DNA from: Candidatus Eiseniibacteriota bacterium
Lineage (GTDB): Bacteria; Eisenbacteria; RBG-16-71-46; CAIMUX01
Length of the DNA: 64,000 nt
Direction: 5' to 3'
Assembly: GCA_020633975.1 (NCBI GenBank)
Contig: JACKCR010000014.1
Span: 1-64,000 of the forward strand
The notes beneath the pieces were generated by a model. The model worked only from the letters and a program-made list of their open reading frames with translations, did no database searches and was not told where the DNA came from. Made by a program: the position numbers and the translations under genes. Shown here piece by piece: positions 1 to 8,297 of this stretch (its first letter is position 1; every line of letters begins with the position of its first letter).

Positions 1-2
1 TT

Positions 3-371
3 CAGATCGAGTCCCAATCAGAAACTACGGTGATCGCCTGCATCCTGCAAAACGGACCGGATCGCCCCAACTTCTCTCGGTCGATCCCATCGCTCGCACT
101 TCGGTACTGCCTAGTGGACTCCAAGGACGGGCTCTTCGGTGAGGGCACACCCGGCGACTCGATCAGGGTGATGGAAGGAGACGCCTTCTTCGACGACATG
201 GGTCCGGAGTTCCTCTTCGAGAACTCTGGAGTTCGGGTTGGCTTGGCACCTTCGTCTCCTGCTCGCGACTCGGGGCCGCCGGACCCGGCCTACGACGATC
301 TGGATGGTACCCGGAATGACCTTGGTGTATACGGCGGACCCTTGGACGTCAGAGGGGAGGTCCAACCGTGA
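3..371 (+). CDS. Parallel beta-helix surface protein, C-terminal end (5' end outside window)
   Basis: The frame is open from the left edge, so the true start lies outside the window. About 120 residues remain. The last part (DLDGTRNDLGVYGGP) closely matches the end of the next gene (DRDGSRNDLGVFGGP). This SPxRDxG...DGtrNDlGvyGGP signature is common at the end of right-handed parallel beta-helix (choice-of-anchor / polysaccharide-lyase-like) surface proteins, so the two are probably tandem paralogues. The stop overlaps the GTG start of the next gene by 4 nt (GTGA), so translation is probably coupled. No catalytic function can be read from this fragment. Confidence 0.7.
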   Translation, partial: QIESQSETTVIACILQNGPDRPNFSRSIPSLALRYCLVDSKDGLFGEGTPGDSIRVMEGDAFFDDMGPEFLFENSGVRVGLAPSSPARDSGPPDPAYDDLDGTRNDLGVYGGPLDVRGEVQP

Positions 372-1807
372 GGCATTTGGTGCCGTCCGTACGATGGATA
401 CGGCTTCTCACCGGTCTGGCGACACTTCAGGTCTGCGCCTGCAGTGCGGAGGAAGAACTCGGCCCAAGGACGTATCCTAGTTCCGTCTACGATGGGTTCC
501 AGGAGGTCGCTCCCGGAGCGGTTGACGCGCCGTTCTCAGTCACGAGCGATACGTATCTTCGCGCAGGGGCGGATTATCAACTGGGCCACGTCGTGGTGAG
601 CCGCGACGCCACCCTTCTGGTCGGAGCCGGAGCCCGCATCAGTGGCCGTCCGAGTTTCACCTGCCAGTCTGGGACCATTCGGTTCCTCGGAACGGAGGAG
701 CACCCGATCGTCGTAAACTCCAGCCAAGGCACAGGCATCGGCGTAGAAGACGGTTCGATCCTCCTCGAGCACACGGACATTCGGATTCCGCTTCGACTCC
801 GGGTGGAGGGGGGCAGCCTTAGCCTCGCCCATTGCGTGATCGACAGCGTGACTTCCGCGAATGTGCGTGAGGGCGAACTCGTGGTCGAGTTCTGCGATGA
901 CGTGCGCGTTGGCACGATCGAGGCGTGGACCGCTGCGATCCAAGTCGACGAATCGTCTGTGATGGTGACGACCGTCGACTGCAGTCGCACGACCTGGTCG
1001 TCTTCCGGGACAGAAATCACGCTTCGGGATTCGCCCGACCAGGAAGCCGAATTCGATATCAACTTGCTAGCCCGTTTCGACTTGCTGCAGACGACCTTGC
1101 GGTCCGAAAGCAAAGACAGGTTGGAGATCCGGATCGGTGACGCGGGTTCTGCCTCCATCGTGGATAGCCGAGTCCTGAACTGTGGGCTGTTCTTGAACCT
1201 CAATGAAGTCAGGGTTGATGGTCTCGAGCTACGGAACGCTGGCCTGTCGGTCTATCGCTGCCCAGGAGCGATCCTCAACGACGTCCGAGCGGACTCCTCT
1301 GGATTCTCGTTTGGTGACGCCGAAGTTGCCCTTCGAGGGGCCCGTTTGACCGACAGCGACCTGCTTATCAATCATGGACTCCTCGTCTGCCACAACTCGG
1401 CCTTCGTCGCCACGGCCGAGGAGGAGACGGAGTTGACCATCGGGGCGGTCCCGGGAGGGGACGCGATTCTGCTCGAGAACTGCGTCGTCCTTGGCCCTGT
1501 AACTCTAGCTCGGCGGGATGCCGGTGCGTCCGTGGTGCTGCGGAACAGCATCCTCTGGGTTGGGTCGGGATCGGATTTTCGATACCCCCCAGAGCTGCGG
1601 TTCGAGTTCTGTGACGCCGACTCGTTCCTACTGGCACTCGGCGAGCCTATCGAATGCGTTTCCGAGGCCCCCGAGATCGACCCCGCCAGTCTCGAACTTG
1701 CGCCGACGTCCCCGTGCCGAGATCGTGGCGACTGGAGACCTCGCTTCAACGATCGCGACGGATCGAGGAATGATCTGGGAGTGTTCGGCGGTCCGGGGGC
1801 TTGGTAG
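368..1807 (+). CDS. Putative beta-helix lipoprotein
   Basis: This is a 479-residue protein starting at a GTG that overlaps the preceding stop by 4 nt. The N-terminus has basic residues, a hydrophobic stretch and a possible lipobox (VCAC, around residues 22-25), suggesting export and lipid anchoring. The rest lacks a conserved enzyme motif. It consists of short beta-strand-rich segments alternating with turns (for example RLRVEGGSLSLAHCVIDS), as expected of a right-handed parallel beta-helix. The end carries the DGSRNDLGVFGGP signature also seen in the upstream gene. The role is unknown; surface binding or adhesion is possible. The fold is inferred from sequence pattern only. Confidence 0.65.
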   Translation: MRHLVPSVRWIRLLTGLATLQVCACSAEEELGPRTYPSSVYDGFQEVAPGAVDAPFSVTSDTYLRAGADYQLGHVVVSRDATLLVGAGARISGRPSFTCQSGTIRFLGTEEHPIVVNSSQGTGIGVEDGSILLEHTDIRIPLRLRVEGGSLSLAHCVIDSVTSANVREGELVVEFCDDVRVGTIEAWTAAIQVDESSVMVTTVDCSRTTWSSSGTEITLRDSPDQEAEFDINLLARFDLLQTTLRSESKDRLEIRIGDAGSASIVDSRVLNCGLFLNLNEVRVDGLELRNAGLSVYRCPGAILNDVRADSSGFSFGDAEVALRGARLTDSDLLINHGLLVCHNSAFVATAEEETELTIGAVPGGDAILLENCVVLGPVTLARRDAGASVVLRNSILWVGSGSDFRYPPELRFEFCDADSFLLALGEPIECVSEAPEIDPASLELAPTSPCRDRGDWRPRFNDRDGSRNDLGVFGGPGAW

Positions 1808-1853
1808 GAGAGGGACAAAGACCCTGAGAGCACTGGCACGAGGAGTAGCCGGA

Positions 1854-2177
1854 ATGCCGAAGCGAAAGACCAAGGATGCCGTGGACATCCTCCACAAGCG
1901 TCTCTACGACGGAAAGCCGAAGCGCCAGGCCGAACTCGAAGAGGCCCGGGCGAGCGCGGAACTCTCGCGAAGACTCTACGCCCTTCGTACCGACGCTGGC
2001 CTCACCCAGGCCGAACTCGCGAAGCTCGTGGGGACGAGTCGCTCTGTCATCTCACGCCTCGAGGACGACGACTACGACGGGCATTCCCTTGCTTTGCTCC
2101 GGCGCGTCGCTGCGGCCGTGAACAAGCGGGTCGAGATTCGTTTCGTGTCCGCGGACAGGAAGGTGAAGTCGGCGTAG
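1854..2177 (+). CDS. XRE-family HTH regulator, antitoxin-like orphan
   Basis: The protein has 107 residues. The ATG at 1854 is preceded by an AGGAG-type site (cgaggagtagccgga). The longer reading frame upstream lies inside the previous gene and is not needed. Residues about 40-90 form a Cro/C1-type helix-turn-helix (AGLTQAELAKLVGTSRSVIS followed by RLEDDDYDGHS). The N-terminal KDAVDILHKRLYDGKPKRQA segment is typical of small XRE proteins that resemble antitoxins of RelE/HigB-type systems. No toxin gene lies on either side, so it is an orphan or its partner was lost. It probably binds DNA and may regulate itself. Confidence 0.85.
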   Translation: MPKRKTKDAVDILHKRLYDGKPKRQAELEEARASAELSRRLYALRTDAGLTQAELAKLVGTSRSVISRLEDDDYDGHSLALLRRVAAAVNKRVEIRFVSADRKVKSA

Positions 2178-2378
2178 CCCCGGGCCAGATCGCGGACCGA
2201 GCCGCAGCATCAGTCACGACCCCCCAAATCCCGACGAGTCTTGCGGAAGGTCGGTCGTGAACCATCGCCGCTTGGGGTCCCGACGGCCAGAGCCAACGAC
2301 GACAATCAGCCCGCGCTCTGCGAGAGCGGCCACCCGCTGGAATCCCAACTCGACGAGTTTGGGCCCGGAGAGCCCAAC

Positions 2379-2446
2379 GGGATGTGTTTCGCAGCGCAAC
2401 GCCACCGATAATGTGATTCTGCGAGAAGGAGTCTCGGCGCAGGGAG
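2379..2446. repeat. Interspersed structured repeat, copy A
   Basis: One of three related ~70-bp elements, with copies at 6835 and 8032, all in the same orientation and all upstream of plus-strand genes. It contains the perfect inverted pair TCGCAG...CTGCGA around a conserved AACGCCACCGATA centre, then GGAGTCTCGGCG. It lies in the 2178-2570 gap between the XRE gene and the SecD-like gene. I see no gene in the rest of that gap. The function is unknown. Confidence 0.75.
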
Positions 2447-2570
2447 TCTGTCCTTCCTTGCTCCTGCCACCAATCGTCATACACTCCAGCTCGTGTCGCG
2501 GCCGCACCGCGGTTCATCTCCAGCTCGTCATCGAGGTCAAGCGACTCAATCGGACGAATCAGGAGGCAGG

Positions 2571-4295
2571 ATGAGCTGGAATCGTCTCTTCTCTCGCGTA
2601 GCGCTTCCAATGACTGCTCTTGTCGTCAGCGTGGTCCTGGCCGTTCCGGTGATGTCCAAGGCGGAACCGGCGTCGAGCGATACGGTCACGCTTGCCCACG
2701 AGTGGAGGCTCGAGCCTCGATCGGGCGCCGAGTGCGGCGACATGCAACAGATTGCGCGAATCATCGAAGCACGGCTCGATGATTGGGGAACGGTGAACAC
2801 TGTCGTTTCCTCCAAGGAGGGGATCACCGTCAAGTTTCCGGCGCAGGAGGCGGGAAAGCTGGAGCAGCTCCGGATCGTCCTGACATCGCGGGGTGGTGCG
2901 TCCATCCACGAGATGGTGGAGCCGACGAGCAACGATCGCCCAGACGGTTCCTACTATTCCGAAACCGCCGGTTCGATAGAGGACGGTGGGCCGTTCCTTG
3001 TCAGGAAGGCACCGCTCTTCGCTCCGACGCCCACTTCTGGCGCCCGCATCGTGGATCACGGCACGGGCGTGATGGTCGAGATCCCGCTTTCCCGAGAGGA
3101 TCGGGCCCGGTTTGCGAGCCTGACCGAGGAACGGGTCGGCGAACAGGTTTGCATCGTCGTGGACGAACACTTCTGGAGCACGCCGGTGATCATGGCGAGG
3201 GTGTTCGGTGACCTCGTGATCCAGACGGAGCCGTCGATCTTTCCGGTCGAGGTGCTGGCCGCGCTCGTCTCGGCACCTTCGTTCGAACCGTGTCTGGAGA
3301 TCGCGGAGGAGACGATCATCGAAGAGACCCACACTCCGGAGGCGGAGGCTACGATTCGTGCGCCGCATCTCGATCCTGCGGCTGTTGAGCTCTACGAACG
3401 GGGGCTGGACGACATTCTCTCTCTGCAACCGAATCCACCTCGAAAGGCGCGGCTCCAGATGAGCGCCACGGATCCGCTCTACGGCCAAGCCGACGCGGAG
3501 TTTCTCTTCAAGTACCCGGATTCGCAGTGCGTCCGGATGACCTCGAGCTACCTGAAGTTCTACGAGAACCTGCGCAGCCAGGGCGTGTTCACCAATGCGC
3601 CGCCGATCGACATACTCGACGACCTGATGAGGAGAAGGGAGGGGTCGAGGGTCGAGTGGGTCAAAAGGGTTGGACGCCATGTGCTCGGATACGCCGATCT
3701 CGGTCCAGGCAGCATCGGATCGATAGCCGCGATCACGCAGACCTTGGACGGCGACCTCGAGGCGATCCGGAAAGGACGTGGCGTCGACCTGATCCATGAG
3801 CGGTACTCGGATCGGGAGGTGCTTCGGATCAAGGGAATCGAGGACGGGCCGTTTGAGCAACAAGAGATGAGGGTTGTCTGGGTTGCTGGTTCGGATTGGC
3901 CCGACAGCCTGAATCTACTGACTTCCGAGACCGACACGCGAGCGTTCGTGAAGTGGACCGAGCGGGAGGGCAGCCATCTGATCTCGAGATCGAAGGGTTC
4001 CGTCGGGATCCACGGTGATAAGGATCGCCAAGAGTTCGAGATCGAGTTCCAGTACCGCCGGATCGAGGGGCACTGGATCGCGGTGGAGATCATGGCTCGG
4101 ATTGCGGGAGAAGAACTCTCGTTCAAAGTGAATCAGACCGACTTCGATCCCTCGCTGGACGATGAGATCTGGGAGGATCGGATCGAGTACGTGGATCGCG
4201 AGACGGTGGCGACGATGGTTTCACAAGCGCCCAGATCGCTGTTGACCCCGGTGCCGGCCGGACCGGCGCCGGACCGGGACGAGCAGGTCCGTTGA
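2571..4295 (+). CDS. Secreted protein with SecD-like head and LolA-like C-terminal half
   Basis: The protein has 574 residues. The start at 2571 is chosen because AGGAGG sits just upstream and a signal peptide follows directly (hydrophobic ALPMTALVVSVVLAVPV, cleavage near SKA). Residues ~40-110 (IARIIEARLDDWGTVNTVV) and ~160-270 (ARFASLTEERVGEQVCIVVD, then TPVI) resemble the two parts of the periplasmic SecDF P1 head. The SecD transmembrane segments are absent. The second half (~300-550) has long beta-rich stretches ending in EFQYRRIEGHWIAVEIMA and SLDDEIWEDR, which recall LolA / outer-membrane lipoprotein-sorting proteins. A periplasmic role is likely, but substrate and mechanism are unknown. 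The LolA resemblance is weaker than the SecD one. Confidence 0.6.
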   Translation: MSWNRLFSRVALPMTALVVSVVLAVPVMSKAEPASSDTVTLAHEWRLEPRSGAECGDMQQIARIIEARLDDWGTVNTVVSSKEGITVKFPAQEAGKLEQLRIVLTSRGGASIHEMVEPTSNDRPDGSYYSETAGSIEDGGPFLVRKAPLFAPTPTSGARIVDHGTGVMVEIPLSREDRARFASLTEERVGEQVCIVVDEHFWSTPVIMARVFGDLVIQTEPSIFPVEVLAALVSAPSFEPCLEIAEETIIEETHTPEAEATIRAPHLDPAAVELYERGLDDILSLQPNPPRKARLQMSATDPLYGQADAEFLFKYPDSQCVRMTSSYLKFYENLRSQGVFTNAPPIDILDDLMRRREGSRVEWVKRVGRHVLGYADLGPGSIGSIAAITQTLDGDLEAIRKGRGVDLIHERYSDREVLRIKGIEDGPFEQQEMRVVWVAGSDWPDSLNLLTSETDTRAFVKWTEREGSHLISRSKGSVGIHGDKDRQEFEIEFQYRRIEGHWIAVEIMARIAGEELSFKVNQTDFDPSLDDEIWEDRIEYVDRETVATMVSQAPRSLLTPVPAGPAPDRDEQVR

Positions 4296-4446
4296 GTCTT
4301 CGAGGCTGAGGCCATCCGGTTGGCAGCACGCCTGGTCTGCCGAGCCGGAGACCTCTGCGAGCAGCGCGTGGAGAAGGAGGTCTTGTAGCTCTTCGTCATC
4401 CGCGTCGACGAGAATCTGCCCATGCGCGGTCGTTGACGAGCCTGTG

Positions 4447-5790
4447 CTACCCCTGCCACAGCCTCGCTACCGGCACGGCCACCAGATCCGCTTCGGTCTG
4501 CGCACTCTCTCGGCCGGTGTGAACGACGACACCTCTCCGGAACCGCTCCCCAGCGATCTCCCTCAACTTCCGCAGTCCCGCGAAGTCGGAGCTACGGACG
4601 TTGGCACTCGACTTCACTTCGATGCCGACGATGGTCCCATCTCGGCCTTCCATCACGAAGTCGACTTCGCTCCCGGCTGTCGTCCGGAAGTGGTAGAGGG
4701 ACGGCTGCGTTTCGCTCCAGCTTGCTTGCTTCGTGAGTTCGAGTGCGACGAAGCTCTCGAGCATCGATCCCCGAAGAAGTGGGTCGCTTTCGACACGCTC
4801 TCGATCGACACCGAGGAGACTGCAGGCGAGGCCCGTGTCCACGAAGTGGAGCTTCGGAGACTTGACGAGCCGAAGCCCCAGATTCGTGGCCCAGGCTGGG
4901 AGAAGCCGGATCATGAAGGTCGCCTCGAGAAGAGCGATGTACCGCTTGAGAGTCGTGTGCGGTATGCCAAGTGCCCGCGATACATCGGACACGTTCAGGA
5001 GTCCCGAGACTCTTCCGGCGAGTAGCGACAACAGGCGAGGAACGGAGGAGAGGTTCTCGATGTTGCTGATCTCGCGAACGTCTCGCTGGAGGATCGTGGT
5101 GACGTAGGATCCGAACCAGGCGTGTCGACGGGAGGGATCCGTTCTCTCCGCCGCTTCCGGGAATCCGCCCTTCACGATCCAGTCCCACACGGAATCTGTG
5201 TTCTCATCTCCACTCGTTCGGCTCGAGTCGAGATCGCTTGCGCCGAGAATATCCGTGCCTGGATGGTTCGTGTCTGCGCGGTTCGTATCCGGTCTGCTCG
5301 TGTCCGGCCTGCTCGTAGCGACCCGCCGATCCTCGAGTGCGCCCGACGTGAACGCATCGTCGACGAACGTCGACTGGTGTCCGAGCTGCTCACCGACAGA
5401 GAACGGGAAGAGGCGCAGGATCTCCATCCGTCCCGCCAACGACTCGGACAACTTCGGCAGTGCGAGCACGTTCGCGGATCCTGTGAGCAGGAATCTCCCC
5501 GGTGCTCGATTCTCGTCGACCGATTTCTTGATCGCGAGGAAGAGTCCTGGGGCACGCTGGATCTCGTCGAGAACCACCGGTCCCCGTAGTCCGTCGATGA
5601 ATCCTGCCGGATTCTCGGAGGCGAGCCCGAGGAGGATGGCGTCGTCGAGGGTCAGATACCGCCGGTGCGTCTCATCTGCGAGAGCCCGGACCAGCGTCGT
5701 CTTCCCCGTCTGCCTGGCGCCGTGGAGGAGGATGACCGGTGTGTCTGCCAATGCGGCCTCGATGTGCCGTTGGAGGAATCGCCGTTTCAT
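4447..5790 (-). CDS. AAA ATPase with DUF4143 domain (copy 1)
   Basis: The protein has 447 residues from the ATG at 5790. A longer reading frame to 5826 adds 12 residues without better support. Walker A is GARQTGKTT (residues 24-32) and Walker B is VLDEIQ (~73-78), the AAA_14 signature. The C-terminal half is DUF4143 and includes GSEVDFV and GIEVKSS, which look like a PD-(D/E)XK nuclease-fold core. A linker at about residues 160-200 contains imperfect pentapeptide repeats (SRPDT, SRPDT, NRADT, NHPGT) encoded by a 15-bp tandem repeat. This family is widespread in defence and mobile regions with no settled role. Two relatives lie at 8687 and 18836. A palindrome overlaps the start codon and may be an autoregulatory site. 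Confidence 0.88.
   Translation of the reverse strand: MKRRFLQRHIEAALADTPVILLHGARQTGKTTLVRALADETHRRYLTLDDAILLGLASENPAGFIDGLRGPVVLDEIQRAPGLFLAIKKSVDENRAPGRFLLTGSANVLALPKLSESLAGRMEILRLFPFSVGEQLGHQSTFVDDAFTSGALEDRRVATSRPDTSRPDTNRADTNHPGTDILGASDLDSSRTSGDENTDSVWDWIVKGGFPEAAERTDPSRRHAWFGSYVTTILQRDVREISNIENLSSVPRLLSLLAGRVSGLLNVSDVSRALGIPHTTLKRYIALLEATFMIRLLPAWATNLGLRLVKSPKLHFVDTGLACSLLGVDRERVESDPLLRGSMLESFVALELTKQASWSETQPSLYHFRTTAGSEVDFVMEGRDGTIVGIEVKSSANVRSSDFAGLRKLREIAGERFRRGVVVHTGRESAQTEADLVAVPVARLWQG
5264..5323. repeat. 15-bp tandem repeat inside the first DUF4143 ATPase
   Basis: Four imperfect 15-bp units (consensus near ctgctcgtgtccggc) lie in frame in the minus-strand ATPase gene. They encode pentapeptides of the SRPDT / NRADT type in a disordered linker. 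Confidence 0.8.
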
Positions 5791-5806
5791 GGCGAAAATT
5801 TCATCA
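5790..5806. promoter_or_regulatory. Palindrome-like site at ATPase start
   Basis: TGGCGAAAATTTCATCA spans the start codon of the minus-strand ATPase. It matches 15 of 17 positions of the perfect palindrome at 10251-10267 (TGGCGAAAATTTCGCCA). The position suggests an operator or translational control element, but there is no direct evidence of binding. Confidence 0.4.
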
Positions 5807-5894
5807 CGGCACGGCGAATTTATCAACCCCAGCTTTGGCCAACCTCGAAGGCGAAGCCAGGGGACCGAAATGGACAGTCTGTCGGGACCCCATC

Positions 5895-5931
5895 AAACAT
5901 AGCCAACTCATTGTTTAGCTATGTTGTTGGC
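5895..5931. promoter_or_regulatory. Nested inverted repeats (AACATAGC / GCCAAC)
   Basis: Two interlocking perfect inverted repeats share this site: AACATAGC (5896-5903) with GCTATGTT (5918-5925), and GCCAAC (5902-5907) with GTTGGC (5926-5931). The site is about 105 bp upstream of the minus-strand ATPase and about 70 bp beyond the end of the frameshifted gene. A regulator binding site is the likeliest reading. It lacks the T-tract of a terminator. Confidence 0.4.
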
Positions 5932-6002
5932 CGTGTCGCCGGCGACGTTATGTGTTGCTGTTCAGTGAGATGGAACGAAGCTTCGACAGCGCCTTGCGTC
6001 AT

Positions 6003-6619
6003 TCAGGCTTGAGGTTGCAGTGGGAGGAGTCGGTCGACCACAGCTCGCAGAATGGCCTGTTCGTCCACGGAGACGTCCTCCCACGACGCGCCTACGAAGG
6101 CATCAAGTACGCGCGACTCCTCCGTGCGTAGGTCCTCCGCGAAGAACGTTCCTTGTCCTTCCACCGGAAGAGAGACTCGATGTCGACGTCATCCACGTGC
6201 CAGTCGACCTGAACTCCCCCGTCGGCCGCGGGGACGATTGCGGGAATGGGCGTGTCGTGTCTGGCCACTGCTGCCATCAAGTCCAGCACTGCTTCGAGCT
6301 TCGAGCGAGCGATCGGAGGAGCCGTCGAGCCGTCCCAGCCTCTGGGGAGGGACGCCAGGTAGATCAGGCGCTCGAGGACGGGGCGGAACCACGCCGCGTC
6401 TACGAGTGCGCGCATCTTCGACGGAATGCGAACGGTGACGATGGAATCGAAGAAGTCCGAGGTCGCCGCACTGTGCTGTCTCACGAACGGAACGTCTCGA
6501 CGCCACTCAGACGCGGTCAGAACGTCGATGGCGTGGGGCGAGGCGAACGGAACGCCGTGGTCGACCTTCACGAGCAGCGGCCGTCGCGAGTTTGGGAATG
6601 GTTCGCGGTGGTTCGCCAT
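6003..6619 (-). pseudogene. Hypothetical protein (GWDGSTAPP motif), frameshifted
   Basis: The protein begins at 6619 (MANHREPFPNSRRPLL). Its middle, RPVLERLIYLASLPRGWDGS then TAPPI, and DGGVQVDWHVDDVDIES, is typical of a small uncharacterised family often found near toxin-antitoxin genes. The first frame then runs into an arginine-rich tail and stops at 6092. In another frame the expected continuation is intact: LPVEGQGTFFAEDLRTEES, then RVLDAFVGASWEDVSVDEQA, ending at 6003. The switch lies at a CT dinucleotide run (AGAGAGA on the plus strand, 6169-6175). Removing one CT restores one frame (DIES-LPVEG). This is either a recent slippage mutation or a sequencing error. Confidence 0.7.
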
Positions 6620-6834
6620 TCAGGTTCCTCTCTTGGCGAGCCGGATCGCCTGCGTGGGTCATCCTACTACAGGTTGTCGCGTCGGTTCCGAAGTGTCCAG
6701 CATCTGATCTAGCCACGCGGACTCGTGCAGTCGGAGCGACGTCGGCCGTTGGCGCACCATGCAAGTGGATGCCCAGGGTCGGCCACGACTCCGTCGATGT
6801 CCTGGCGGGATGTCGACTCACGCGACATCCAATC

Positions 6835-6905
6835 TGGATGCGGTTCGCAGCGTAACGCCGCAGGTGCTGGGATTATCCGACACGAAGTCTCGGCGGTGGG
6901 AGTCG
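6835..6905. repeat. Interspersed structured repeat, copy B
   Basis: This is the most diverged copy of the family at 2379 and 8032. The 5' hairpin CATCCA-atc-TGGATG is perfect here, and GTTCGCAGCGTAACGCC and AGTCTCGGCG are kept. The second stem is degraded (ATCCGA in place of CTGCGA). It sits in the 6620-7036 gap upstream of the DUF433 gene. Nothing else recognisable was found in that gap. Confidence 0.7.
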
Positions 6906-7036
6906 AGGCGTGTGCGACGTGTCCACTCCCCGGTAGGATTGCGCAGTCGTCGGCCAGGGGTACGGTGGGATCGAACCTGCGAGTAGCGACTCGATCGAGT
7001 ACAGCGGGGGTTCGACGAGTCAATCGGGAGGGCACG

Positions 7037-7288
7037 ATGAACTGGCGCGATCACATCACATCCGATCCCGACGTGTGTCATGGGGATCCGTGCTTCCAGG
7101 GCACGCGCGTCATGGTGCATGTCGTCCTGGGGAATCTCGCCTCGGGCATGACCCCAGAGCAGCTGTTCGCGGAGTATCCGTCGCTTCCGAAGGAGTCGAT
7201 TCCGGCGGCGCCGGCGTTCGCCGCGGAACTGACCCGGAGGCATGGCGGAGCTCCGGCGTCGCGGGGTCCCTCGCGGGCGGGGGCTTGA
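7037..7288 (+). CDS. DUF433 antitoxin-like protein
   Basis: The protein has 83 residues, with the ATG preceded by a GGGAGG-type site. MNWRDHITSDPDVCHGDPCF followed by GTRVMVHVVLGNLASGMTPE is the classic DUF433 pattern (hIxsDPxvcxGkPxhkGTRhxV). The C-terminal EYPSLPKESIPAAPAFAAE continues the family fold. DUF433 proteins normally pair with a DUF5615 PIN-like toxin that starts just downstream. No such gene follows, so this is an orphan antitoxin or half of a decayed pair. The last ~15 residues (APASRGPSRAGA) look like an unstructured extension. Confidence 0.88.
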   Translation: MNWRDHITSDPDVCHGDPCFQGTRVMVHVVLGNLASGMTPEQLFAEYPSLPKESIPAAPAFAAELTRRHGGAPASRGPSRAGA

Positions 7289-7309
7289 GCCGCTCCTTGT
7301 TCCAGCCAA

Positions 7310-7347
7310 CCTGCAATACAGCACGGAGCGACGATCCATATTGTAGG
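7310..7347. promoter_or_regulatory. Inverted repeat CCTGCAATA / TATTGTAGG
   Basis: Nine-base arms at 7310-7318 and 7339-7347 pair with one mismatch around a 20-base centre. The site lies between the DUF433 gene and the gene at 7422, about 75 bp before the latter, and could be an operator. There is no T-tract. Confidence 0.3.
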
Positions 7348-7421
7348 CTCCGAGCAGTATGGGGCGAAGCGAGGGCCCTTGTCGCAGTTTGGCCTCTGCA
7401 CTCCTCGCTGGAGGTTCTCCG

Positions 7422-7853
7422 ATGATCGATTCGCTTGGGCATGGAGCCTCCCGCTCGAGGGCCGTGCGGGTAGCCGGCATCCTCGACACCATCTCGGCGA
7501 CGAGGAACGACGTCGAACTGACCCTGAAGGATGGAGCCTCCGTCTCGGCCCGGCTCGAGACTCACGACAACGAGAGACTGAAGTCGCTCTTCGGATCTCG
7601 TGTCGTCGTATCCGGTATGGCTCGCTTCGGCACCTCGGGTGAACTGCTCACGATCGACGTCGAGCATCTAGGCCCCGTCGGCGAGGGAGACGTCCTGTTC
7701 GAGCGGGTGCCGAGTTCACCGAGTCCACCAGGGCGGCCCGTGGTGACCTTGCGCCCACAGGATGTGACGACCGGAGTATCGGCGTTCTTCGGAACGTGGC
7801 CGGGCGATGAGTCTGACGAGGAACTGCTCGCAGCGCTCGATGCCATCCGCTGA
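7422..7853 (+). CDS. Hypothetical protein, antitoxin-like
   Basis: The protein has 143 residues from the ATG at 7422; a longer frame reaches 7359. Residues ~15-85 (RVAGILDTISATRNDVELTL, and FGSRVVVSGMARFGTSGEL) look like a small beta-barrel domain. The C-terminus ends FFGTWPGDESDEELLAALDA, an acidic helix of the kind seen in antitoxins whose partner is a PIN-domain (VapC-like) ribonuclease. No PIN gene is seen downstream in any frame. The antitoxin role is an inference from pattern and neighbours. Confidence 0.6.
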   Translation: MIDSLGHGASRSRAVRVAGILDTISATRNDVELTLKDGASVSARLETHDNERLKSLFGSRVVVSGMARFGTSGELLTIDVEHLGPVGEGDVLFERVPSSPSPPGRPVVTLRPQDVTTGVSAFFGTWPGDESDEELLAALDAIR

Positions 7854-8031
7854 GACCGACACGGTCGGTGTCGGAGGTCGCTCATGGCGGGCCTGGCCTC
7901 GCGAGGCAAATGTGCCACAGCTTGTGGCACAAGTCACGCGGGCCTGCCCAATCGATGGCGCGGCCACAACACGACATGGACATTCTGAGTGATCCGATCG
8001 TGAACTGACGGACCCCACTCCACATCCAACA

Positions 8032-8100
8032 TGGATGCGTTTCGCAGTGTAACGCCACCGATAGCGTGATTCTGCGACACGGAGTCTCGGCGCTGGGACT
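8032..8100. repeat. Interspersed structured repeat, copy C
   Basis: This is the best-preserved copy. The hairpin CATCCA-aca-TGGATG starts just upstream at 8023. It is followed by the perfect outer stem TCGCAG...CTGCGA, an inner ACGC...GCGT, and GAGTC...GACTC at the 3' side. It lies in the 7854-8297 gap upstream of the DUF4926 gene. No gene was found in that gap. Confidence 0.75.
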
Positions 8101-8297
8101 CGGCTGCCTCCGATCCCACTCATGGACTCCCGTGTCGCCCGTGGTCTGGCACGGGTTCCGCATCTCTCCTCGAATGTCCGTTGAAGCGGTACACTGACTG
8201 GACCTAACGGCGTGGTCGCAGACGTCACGACTGTCTGGATCGTTCGGCACGGGGACACGGTTCTGCGTTTAGTCACGGCGTATCCGGGAGCAGAAGG

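Noticed and set aside
2559-3863. 434-codon minus-strand frame opposite the SecD-like gene
   Set aside because: Its composition is typical of an antisense shadow, and the plus-strand gene has a signal peptide and a ribosome site.
2373-8100. Integron attC sites at the three repeats
   Set aside because: Copies A and C contain RYYYAAC-like ends (GCCCAAC, ATCCAAC), and small orphan genes nearby suggest cassettes. However, no matching GTTRRRY box lies at the other end at a suitable distance, copy B lacks the motif, and no integrase is present.
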